Source: Prevotella sp. UBA3776
GTDB lineage: Bacteria > Bacteroidota > Bacteroidia > Bacteroidales > Bacteroidaceae
NCBI GenBank assembly: GCA_002369515.1
Contig: DFFM01000016.1
Coordinates: forward strand, 90,340 to 96,299
Reading direction: 5' to 3'
DNA: 5,960 nucleotides
Of this stretch, positions 1 through 5,850 are shown piece after piece. Both the position numbers and the translations under genes were made by a program. The notes below the pieces were generated by a model. The model was given only the letters and a program-made list of their open reading frames with translations. It was not told the DNA's origin and made no database searches. Position 1 is the first letter of the stretch, and every line of letters starts with the position of its first letter.

Positions 1-1069
1 CGATGGGGTAGTCCTCGTAGCGCATTTCGGCGGTGCCGATGTCCTGCGTCATATAGACGCTGGTGCCGTCTGAGCGCAACAGCAGTTTTTGGTCGAGCCC
101 TTCGTTGGTGAGGTCGGCCCAGACGCTGTTGTCGTCGTGGCGTTCAAAAAGCCCCTTGGCCAGTCCTTCTTCCACCTTGGCCTTGCCCTTGAGGTAGGTC
201 TGGCTCTCGTAGTATATCTTGTCGAACGAAACGCCCATGCGCTTGTAGGTCTCGTCGAAACCGGCATACACCCAGTCGTTCATTTTCTTCCACAGTGCGC
301 GCACCTCGGGGTCGTTTTGTTCCCATTTCACCAGCATTTGGTGGGCTTCCTTGATGAGCGGAGCCTCGTCCTTGGCCCGTTTCTCGGCTGTTTCTTCGTC
401 GATGCCTTGGGCCACGAGCTGGGCTTTCAGCTCCTTCACTTCCTCGCGGTAGTGCTTGTCAAAGGCCACGTAGTAGTCGCCAATCAAGTGGTCGCCTTTC
501 TTTCCGCTGCTTTCGGGTGTCTCGCCGTTGCCATATTTCAGCCATGCCAGCATCGACTTGCAGATGTGGATGCCTCGGTCGTTCACGATGTTGGTTTTCA
601 CCACGCGGTTGCCGTTGGCCTGCATGATTTGTGCCAGCGACCATCCCAACAGATTGTTGCGCACATGGCCCAGATGCAGAGGTTTGTTGGTGTTGGGGCT
701 GCTGTATTCAATCATCACCAGCGGACTGTCGTCCGTGGCTTGTTTCATGCCGAAGTGATCGTCTGAGTCGATGTCGGCCAACAGGCTGAGCCAGGCAGCG
801 GGTGCCACCACCATGTTGAGGAACCCCTTCACCACGTTGAACCGCTCTACGGCCTGGCAGTTCTCCACCAGGTATTGGCCTATTTCCTGGGCGGTAAGCT
901 CGGGGCTCTTGCGCGCCATCTTCACAAAGGGGAAGACCACGAGGGTGAGGTTGCCTTCAAACTCGCTTCTGGTTTTCTGAACCTGTACCATCTTGTCGGG
1001 TACATCCTGTCCGTAAAGCGTCTTCACAGCCTGCTTTACGGCATTGCTTATCATGTTTTCAATCTTCAT
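1..1069 (-). CDS. argS: Arginyl-tRNA synthetase, N-terminal part (runs off left edge)
   Basis: This cytoplasmic class I aminoacyl-tRNA synthetase charges tRNA-Arg with arginine using ATP. Translating the minus strand from the ATG at 1069 gives 356 uninterrupted codons before the window ends. Family members are usually a little under 600 residues, so about 60% is present. Residues 1-85 fit the N-terminal Add-1 domain that contacts the tRNA elbow. Residues 123-139 hold the class I ATP-binding signature, SSPNTNKPLHLGHVRNN, with HLGH at 132-135. Other conserved catalytic-core blocks are IVNDRGIHI (161-169), YYESQTYLKG (286-295) and DGTSVYMTQDIGTA (334-347). The rest of the core and the C-terminal DALR anticodon-binding domain lie outside. 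There is no Shine-Dalgarno sequence, as is usual in Bacteroidetes. The start is supported by a TAnnTTTG box about 30 nt upstream and a normal N-terminal length. The identification is very secure. Confidence 0.96.
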   Translation of the reverse strand, partial: MKIENMISNAVKQAVKTLYGQDVPDKMVQVQKTRSEFEGNLTLVVFPFVKMARKSPELTAQEIGQYLVENCQAVERFNVVKGFLNMVVAPAAWLSLLADIDSDDHFGMKQATDDSPLVMIEYSSPNTNKPLHLGHVRNNLLGWSLAQIMQANGNRVVKTNIVNDRGIHICKSMLAWLKYGNGETPESSGKKGDHLIGDYYVAFDKHYREEVKELKAQLVAQGIDEETAEKRAKDEAPLIKEAHQMLVKWEQNDPEVRALWKKMNDWVYAGFDETYKRMGVSFDKIYYESQTYLKGKAKVEEGLAKGLFERHDDNSVWADLTNEGLDQKLLLRSDGTSVYMTQDIGTAEMRYEDYPI

Positions 1070-1097
1070 ACCGTATGAATGTTTCGTTTTACGGGTG

Positions 1098-1105
1098 CAA
1101 AGGTA
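1098..1105 (-). promoter_or_regulatory. Putative argS promoter, -7 box TACCTTTG
   Basis: Read on the minus strand, this is TACCTTTG, an exact match to the Bacteroidetes -7 consensus TAnnTTTG. It is followed by CACCC, and transcription would start near 1092, giving a leader of roughly 23 nt before the argS ATG. I see no clean TTTG -33 box at the usual 19-21 nt spacing. That place is occupied by a short tandem repeat (ATTCTTC twice on this strand). The call rests on the -7 match and its position. Confidence 0.6.
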
Positions 1106-1140
1106 GTTAAATTAATGAAGAATGAAGAATTTTTTCGCTA

Positions 1141-1181
1141 AAGTTTCGAAAGCACCGCTAACTCCCGAAACTTATTTTTTT
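1141..1181. terminator. Inverted repeat between the regulator and argS, terminator-like
   Basis: AAGTTTCG (1141-1148) pairs perfectly with CGAAACTT (1166-1173) around a 17-nt loop. The run of seven T that would make it an intrinsic terminator (1175-1181) follows the stem on the plus strand and abuts the stop codon of the regulator gene. On the minus strand, the direction of the gene that ends here, the stem is preceded by A and followed by TTTAGCG, which is a poor T-tract. It may weakly end the regulator transcript, or stop transcription entering antisense to the regulator. The stem is certain; the function is inferred. Confidence 0.5.
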
Positions 1182-4100
1182 CATTTATTTCGGTGTTCCT
1201 TCATGTATTCGCGCGGCGACATGCCATAGACGTTCTTGAACATGGTGGAGAACGAGGCTGCGTTGGAGAATCCGCAGGCATAGACCACCTCTGTGATGTT
1301 CATGTTCTGGTTGGCCAGCAGGTTGGCGGCCTGTTTCAGTCTTATGTTGCGGATGAAGTCGTGGGGAGTCTGGCCGGTGAGTTCCTTCATTTTGCGGTGC
1401 AGGTGAACGCGGCTGATGCCCACTTCGTTGGCAATCATGTCCACGCTCAGGTCCGAGTTGTTCATGTGCTTGTTGACGGTGTTCATCACGCGCTCCATCA
1501 GTTTTTCGTCGGGCGATTTCATCTTCACCTCCTCGACGCTGTTCTCCAACTTGCTGTTTTGTCCGTATTTCAGCCTGAGCAGGCGGTGCGAGTTGATGAG
1601 GTTGATGATGGTACGGCGCAGGATGTCCATGTTGAACGGCTTCACAATGTAGGCGTCGGCACCCGTCTCGAGGCCTTCCAACCGGTCTTCGTCGCGGTTT
1701 TTGGCCGTGAGCAGTATGACGGGAATGTGGTTGGTGCTTTGGTTGGTCTTCAGTTGCGAGCAGAGCGTGTTGCCGTCCATCTCGGGCATCATGATGTCGC
1801 TCACCACAATGTCGGGCATGGTGCGATAGATCTCAGCCAGGGCTTCGCGGCCATTGATGCAGGTCTTCACCTCATAGTCGGCCGACAGCTCGCTGGCTAC
1901 ATAGTTGCGGATTTCGTCGTCGTCCTCGGCGACGACCACGGTCAGCCGTTCGTTGCTTCGTCTTTCGGGCAAAGCCACGGGCTGCTCCAGCTCGTCGAAG
2001 GTGTCGGCAATAAGCGCAGCCGTGGGTTGCTCGTTTTCGCTGACCATCTCCTCGGGCTTCAGGTGGGCGTTGCCCAGCGGGATGGTCACCTCGAATACGC
2101 ATCCTTGCTTCAGGTTGTGCGCCTTGATGGCTCCGTAGTGCAGCTCCACCAGCGAGCGTGTCAGGTCGAGGCCGATGCCCGTTCCCACATTGCGGTCGTT
2201 CACCGACGATGTGGTCTGGTAGAACCGTTCGAATATCTTGTCGATTTTGTCTTCGGGTATTTTTTCGCCGTTGTCGCTGATGGCGATGGTGGCGTCGTTG
2301 TCGTTGTGGGTGATGCGTATGTCTATCTTTCCCCCCGAGGGCGTGAACTTGAAGGCGTTCGAGAGTATGTTCACCACCACCTTGTCGAAGTTTCCACGGT
2401 CAATCCATACGGGCAGCTTGTCGGTGTCGTGCTCGTAGCTGAGGCTTATCTGCTTGGCGTTGGCCTGGTGCTCAAACAGGGTGTAGATGTCCTGCACGAA
2501 AGCCACGAGGTCGGTTTCCTGCATGCGCATCTGCATCATTCCCTTGTCAATCTTCCTCAAGTCCATCATCTGGTTGATGAGGTTCAGAATGCGTTCGGCG
2601 TTGCGCTTGATGGTTTCATATACGCCGCGCCGCTGCGGGTCGTTGTCCTGCTTCATGAGCGAGAGCAGCGGCGTGATGATGAGCGTCATGGGCGTTCGGA
2701 TTTCGTGGCTGATGTTCATGAAGAACTGCAGCTTGGCTTCCCCCATCTGCTCGGCGTGGATATGTTCTTGCAGCTGCAGTCGGTCCTGCTGTTTGCGCCG
2801 TTGCAGGCTGAGGTATTGCCAGACAGCCAGCGCGATGAGCAACAGGTAGATGAGATAGGCCAGGTTGGTGCGGTACCAAGGCCCGTGAACCACGAGCGTG
2901 AATTTTCGTTCGGGCGTCTCGATGTTGTTGCGCTCGGCCTTCACGCGGAAGTGGTAGGTGCCCGGTGCAAGGTGTGAGAATGTTATTTCGTTGGCTCCCG
3001 GCTGCAGGCGCACGAAAGGCTCGCCGTTGATGCTGTAGAGGTAGGTGATGTGCTCGGGGTTGTCGTAGGTGAGCGTCGAGAGCTGAATGGCGAACGAGTT
3101 GTCGTGGTAACCCAGCTCGAAGTGGTTGCTGGCGATGACCGTGGTGTCGGTCACGTGGAACCGCCCCGACTCGGTTTCGGGCGTCACGGGCTCGCCGTTG
3201 ATGGTGAGTGCGGTGAGCTGCACCGAAGCCTCCCATTTGGCCTGCTGGATGTCGTTGGGGTCGAACCATGTGACGCCGCCCACGCCGCCAAAGAGCATGT
3301 TGCCCGAGTCGGTGGTCCACGAGGCTCCGTCGCTGAATTCGTTGGATTGCAGCCCGTTGTCGATGAAGTAGTTTTGGGTGAGTCCGGTCTTGGGGTCGTG
3401 GCAGCACAGCCCGTGGTCGGTGGAAATCCAGAGCCGACCCTTCTTGTCCTGTTCGATGGAGGCGATGCCGTTGTCGGCCAGTCCGCGCTCGGTGGTGTAT
3501 TGCTGCAGTTTCTTGTTCGACAGGTCGAAGCGGTAGAGTCCGTCGTTGGTGCCTATCCATAGGCTGCCCGAATACTCGCGCGCAATGCGCACGGGCGTAC
3601 CATAGTTCAGACAGTTCTTTCCGAAGAGGCTGATCCAGCTGTTCTTCTCCAGGTCCAGACAGCACACGCCCATGGTGGTGGCCACATAGACGCGCTTTTG
3701 GTCGGGCGAGATGGAGAGTTGCGAAATGTAGTCGTTGGTCAGGCTGTTGATGCCCGGCATGTCGGGCGCGCCTTTTCTCATGACGTAGGAGGTCATCTGT
3801 CCGCTCAGCTGGTCGAGCATGATCAAGCCGTAGCCCATGGTGGCCATCCACAGGCGGTTGCTGTTGTCAACGGCAATGTCGAAGATGCTCAAGTTGGGCG
3901 GTGTGAAAGCATGGCGGTGATACTGCTTGCTGGCCGTGTCTATCCATCCGCCGCCCTCGTTGTAGGAGCCGATCCAGATGCGTCCGTTGCGGTCTTCTGC
4001 AATGGTCATGATGCTGGCCGGGAAATCCTCTTTATAGTGTTTGACGAGCTGCTGCTGGCTGTCGAAACAGTAGAGTCCGTCCTTGTCGGTGCCTATCCAT

Positions 4101-5164
4101 ATCTGCCCCCTGCTGTCGATGAGGGTGCTGATGACGCAGGCCGACCCAATCTTGTTCTGTGCGCCCAGCTTGTAGCCCATGTATTTGAACTTGCTGGGCG
4201 AGCCAGGCTGCATGTAGAGTCCTTTCTGTAGCAGTCCGAGCCACACGTTGCCGCTGCGGTCCTCGGTGATGGACTGCACCTTGCACTTGGCCAAATCAAC
4301 CTCGCGACTGAAGTAGGGATTGTCCGTGATGGTGCCCGTCTGCGGGTCGTAGATGCCCAGTCCGGCGCCGTCGTAGCCCATCATGAGCTTGCCCTGGCGG
4401 TTGAAGTAGAGCGACGAGATGGGTTTGTCGCCCGTGCCTTCCACCTGCTTGAACTCTTCGCCCACCAGGCGCAGCAGTCCAGCCCGTGAGGTGCCCACGT
4501 AGATGTTGCCCTTGTCGTCCTTGCTCATCTTCCGCAGATAGCTGGCCATGGGCTGTGTGCCCAGGTGGGTGTGCGCACGGCGGCCGTCGTCGTGGATGAG
4601 GCCCCGGCTGCGCGAGAGCACCCACAGCTGTCCGCGGTTGTCCTCCATGAGGTCCTGCACGGTGTGGATGTGCTTGAAGGCTCCGCCCACCTGATGGGCG
4701 TGGCCCTTGTCGTCGAATTTCAGTACGCCCTGCCCCGACGTACCCGCCCATATCTCGCCGTTCTTGCGCTCCAGGAAACACGTCACGTAGGGGCTTACCT
4801 CGCGCCCCGTAAGGTCTTTCACCTTCACGTCGCGGAAGCGGATGCCGTCGTAGGTCTGCAGTGCGGCCCACATGCCCAGGTAGAAGAGTCCCTTGCGGTC
4901 CTGAATGATGCAGTTCACGTAGTTGCTGGCCATGCCCTTGTCGTGCTCCTGCTCTTTCTTGAAGATGCGGAACAGGTAGCCGTCGTATTTGTTCAGTCCG
5001 TTGCGGGTGGCCGACCAGATGAATCCGTCGTTGTCTAGATACACCTGGCTGGTGAAACTGCTCGACAACTGCTGGGTGGCGTCAAACAGCTTTCCGGTCT
5101 GTGCATGTAATGACAAAGTGCATGCTAATAAGGTAGTTAAAAAGATTGCTTTTTTATTGTTCAC
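1181..5164 (-). CDS. Hybrid two-component system sensor/regulator (HTCS): two beta-propellers, Y_Y_Y, histidine kinase, receiver, AraC-type HTH
   Basis: This is a single-chain membrane regulator of 1,327 residues, about the usual HTCS length. The GTG start at 5164 gives a complete signal peptide (NNKK, hydrophobic AIFLTTLLACTLSL, likely cleavage after LHA at about 21). Residues 36-634 hold about 14 Reg_prop repeats (IWIGT-x-GLYRFD type), enough for two seven-bladed propellers. A Y_Y_Y domain follows (about 696-758), then one membrane helix (767-787). The kinase has its H-box NISHEIRTP with His820, N-box NILSNAFKF with Asn936, F-box IFERF (977-981) and G2-box GTGIGLD (994-1000). The G1-box reads DNGEK, with Lys968 where Gly is usual. 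The receiver (about 1074-1190) has acidic residues 1081-1083, phosphoacceptor Asp1123, Thr1153 and Lys1175. The C-terminal AraC/HTH_18 domain (about 1222-1324) has both helix-turn-helix motifs. Known HTCSs bind a glycan fragment in the periplasm and activate polysaccharide utilisation genes. The ligand and targets here are unknown, and no such genes are in the window. Confidence 0.96.
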   Translation of the reverse strand: MNNKKAIFLTTLLACTLSLHAQTGKLFDATQQLSSSFTSQVYLDNDGFIWSATRNGLNKYDGYLFRIFKKEQEHDKGMASNYVNCIIQDRKGLFYLGMWAALQTYDGIRFRDVKVKDLTGREVSPYVTCFLERKNGEIWAGTSGQGVLKFDDKGHAHQVGGAFKHIHTVQDLMEDNRGQLWVLSRSRGLIHDDGRRAHTHLGTQPMASYLRKMSKDDKGNIYVGTSRAGLLRLVGEEFKQVEGTGDKPISSLYFNRQGKLMMGYDGAGLGIYDPQTGTITDNPYFSREVDLAKCKVQSITEDRSGNVWLGLLQKGLYMQPGSPSKFKYMGYKLGAQNKIGSACVISTLIDSRGQIWIGTDKDGLYCFDSQQQLVKHYKEDFPASIMTIAEDRNGRIWIGSYNEGGGWIDTASKQYHRHAFTPPNLSIFDIAVDNSNRLWMATMGYGLIMLDQLSGQMTSYVMRKGAPDMPGINSLTNDYISQLSISPDQKRVYVATTMGVCCLDLEKNSWISLFGKNCLNYGTPVRIAREYSGSLWIGTNDGLYRFDLSNKKLQQYTTERGLADNGIASIEQDKKGRLWISTDHGLCCHDPKTGLTQNYFIDNGLQSNEFSDGASWTTDSGNMLFGGVGGVTWFDPNDIQQAKWEASVQLTALTINGEPVTPETESGRFHVTDTTVIASNHFELGYHDNSFAIQLSTLTYDNPEHITYLYSINGEPFVRLQPGANEITFSHLAPGTYHFRVKAERNNIETPERKFTLVVHGPWYRTNLAYLIYLLLIALAVWQYLSLQRRKQQDRLQLQEHIHAEQMGEAKLQFFMNISHEIRTPMTLIITPLLSLMKQDNDPQRRGVYETIKRNAERILNLINQMMDLRKIDKGMMQMRMQETDLVAFVQDIYTLFEHQANAKQISLSYEHDTDKLPVWIDRGNFDKVVVNILSNAFKFTPSGGKIDIRITHNDNDATIAISDNGEKIPEDKIDKIFERFYQTTSSVNDRNVGTGIGLDLTRSLVELHYGAIKAHNLKQGCVFEVTIPLGNAHLKPEEMVSENEQPTAALIADTFDELEQPVALPERRSNERLTVVVAEDDDEIRNYVASELSADYEVKTCINGREALAEIYRTMPDIVVSDIMMPEMDGNTLCSQLKTNQSTNHIPVILLTAKNRDEDRLEGLETGADAYIVKPFNMDILRRTIINLINSHRLLRLKYGQNSKLENSVEEVKMKSPDEKLMERVMNTVNKHMNNSDLSVDMIANEVGISRVHLHRKMKELTGQTPHDFIRNIRLKQAANLLANQNMNITEVVYACGFSNAASFSTMFKNVYGMSPREYMKEHRNK

Positions 5165-5246
5165 GGTTAGGATTGTTATGTTTTTTTACATTGTTTTCAT
5201 GCTATTGCCGTCGAAGTTTTTTTTCGCTCATGTATCGAATATGCCG

Positions 5247-5278
5247 CAAAGATAGTTCATTTTGGGTTAAACTCCAAA
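5247..5278 (-). promoter_or_regulatory. Promoter of the HTCS gene (TTTG - 20 nt - TATCTTTG)
   Basis: On the minus strand, TTTG (5278-5275) and TATCTTTG (5254-5247) are separated by exactly 20 nt. Both boxes and the spacing match the Bacteroidetes sigma-ABfr promoter (TTTG, 19-21 nt, TAnnTTTG). Transcription would begin near 5242, leaving a leader of about 78 nt before the GTG start. The leader is A-rich and lacks a Shine-Dalgarno sequence. It contains a four-codon mini-ORF (ATG at 5200, TAA at 5188-5186) in frame with the main start. This is the best-formed promoter in the window. Confidence 0.75.
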
Positions 5279-5340
5279 TTTTTGTTACAAAATATAAAGT
5301 TTTAGTAACAGAAAAAGTAATATTTTTTCTATAACCTTAT

Positions 5341-5348
5341 TAATTTTG
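5341..5348 (+). promoter_or_regulatory. Putative plus-strand promoter, -7 box TAATTTTG
   Basis: TAATTTTG followed by CACC matches the Bacteroidetes -7 consensus TAnnTTTG. It sits at the sharp change from AT-rich to GC-rich sequence, as expected at a transcription start (about 5352). No clear TTTG lies 19-21 nt upstream; that stretch is A/T-rich (5311-5340). The box diverges from the HTCS promoter. Its downstream partner is a strong terminator about 155 nt further on, which makes a real short transcript plausible. Confidence 0.6.
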
Positions 5349-5351
5349 CAC

Positions 5352-5546
5352 CGTGGAATTAAGCCTCGACGCCAAATCGGCGGCTTTTCCACCGTCAATC
5401 AACAAAGACCAAACGCATAATACCTTATAATTTAATTAGCAGTTTTTAGGTTAGTAGCATAATAAATAGTTTAGTAGTAAGTAGTTTTTTATAATTTAGT
5501 TTCAGCAACGGGGCCGACGCGATGTCGGCCCCGTTGCTTTTTTTTT
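5352..5546 (+). ncRNA. Candidate small non-coding RNA, about 190 nt, unnamed
   Basis: This stretch lies between a plus-strand TAATTTTG box and a perfect intrinsic terminator, and no plus-strand gene upstream needs that terminator. The 5' end folds into a hairpin. GTGGAA (5353-5358) pairs with TTCCAC (5387-5392), AAGCC (5361-5365) with GGCTT (5382-5386), and GCC (5371-5373) with GGC (5379-5381). This makes 14 pairs with two bulges on the left arm. The middle (about 5395-5500) is A/T-rich and probably single-stranded, with TTAGTAG at 5451 and 5471, TAAGTAG at 5478, and TTATAATTTA at 5425 and 5489. No ATG occurs before the terminator, so a normal ORF is unlikely. A 25-codon GTG frame (5353-5430) exists at the very 5' end. 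I do not recognise it as tmRNA, RNase P, SRP or 6S RNA. Its position next to an HTCS suggests, but does not show, a regulatory link. Confidence 0.55.
5504..5546 (+). terminator. Strong intrinsic terminator
   Basis: AGCAACGGGGCCGAC (5504-5518) pairs perfectly over 15 bp with 5524-5538 around the loop GCGAT. Nine T follow directly (5538-5546; the last base of the stem is the first T). The minus strand has no T-run after the stem, so the terminator works in the plus direction only. It is the strongest termination signal in the window and must serve the short transcript starting near 5352. Confidence 0.92.
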
Positions 5547-5548
5547 GT

Positions 5549-5621
5549 GGACTCTCGTTGCCGCCGAGTCCGCCAGTTCAGCTGTCGCTGGTCCAGCCAC
5601 CGTCACCCTGTCTCTCGACAG
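5549..5621. repeat. Cluster of three short inverted repeats
   Basis: Three small palindromes follow one another directly after the terminator. GGACTC (5549-5554) pairs with GAGTCC (5566-5571). GCTGG (5587-5591) pairs with CCAGC (5593-5597) around one T. CTGTC (5608-5612) pairs with GACAG (5617-5621). No convincing ORF or promoter is seen here. The third palindrome overlaps the first, degenerate half unit of the tandem array that follows. Each stem is short and could be chance; the succession is what is notable. Confidence 0.4.
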
Positions 5622-5850
5622 TATTTTGGCAACTCGTGGCAACGGAAAAATATCTCCCGACGTTGCGATAGGATTTTCTAGAGAATTTGAACGTATCTCC
5701 CGACGACATCTTGGCCACTCGTGGCAACGGGAAATTATCTCCCGACGCTGCGATTGGATTTTCTAGAGAATTTGAACGTATCTCCCGACGTTTTTTTTGT
5801 TGTTCCCGGTGCGCAGAAATTATCTCGCGGCACTGCGATTGTCTTTTCCT
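5609..5850. repeat. Tandem repeat array, 85-bp period made of alternating 42/43-bp half units
   Basis: The clearest pair is 5626-5705 against 5711-5790: 80 aligned bases, 5 mismatches, period 85. Each unit contains the core TATCTCCCGACG twice. Exact cores start at 5651, 5694, 5736 and 5779. Degenerate ones are at 5609 (TGTCTCTCGACA) and 5821 (TATCTCGCGGCA). Spacings are 42, 43, 42, 43, 42. After the core, one half (A) carries a TTGGCCAC/GTGGCAA inverted repeat, and the other (B) carries CTGCGATTGG and TTTTCTAGAGAATTTGAACG. The order is A-B-A-B-A-B, with decay at both ends; after 5850 similarity is lost. A period of 85 is not a multiple of three, so overlapping ORFs (for example minus strand 5865-5578) change frame from unit to unit and are not real repeat proteins. 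It is probably an intergenic repeat element of unknown function. Confidence 0.85.

Noticed and set aside
89..766. A 225-codon plus-strand frame opposite argS.
   Set aside because: argS is certain on the minus strand, and the antisense product is low-complexity Val/His/Leu-rich with no promoter or known domain.
1193..2977. A 594-codon open frame on the plus strand opposite the kinase/receiver/HTH part of the HTCS gene.
   Set aside because: The minus-strand HTCS frame has unmistakable domains throughout. The antisense frame gives a His/Val-rich sequence with no recognisable domain, as expected from GC-rich codons read backwards.
2616..3851. A 411-codon minus-strand frame inside the HTCS gene.
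   Set aside because: It is another frame of the same strand, rich in Arg, His and Gln, and overlaps the propeller, Y_Y_Y and start of the kinase domain. It is a shadow ORF.
5352..5546. The candidate RNA as 6S RNA.
   Set aside because: The 5' and 3' ends do not pair with each other around a central bubble. Instead each end forms its own local hairpin.
5609..5850. The repeats as a CRISPR array.
   Set aside because: The regions between cores are themselves repeated with an 85-bp period rather than being unique spacers, and there is no cas gene in the window.
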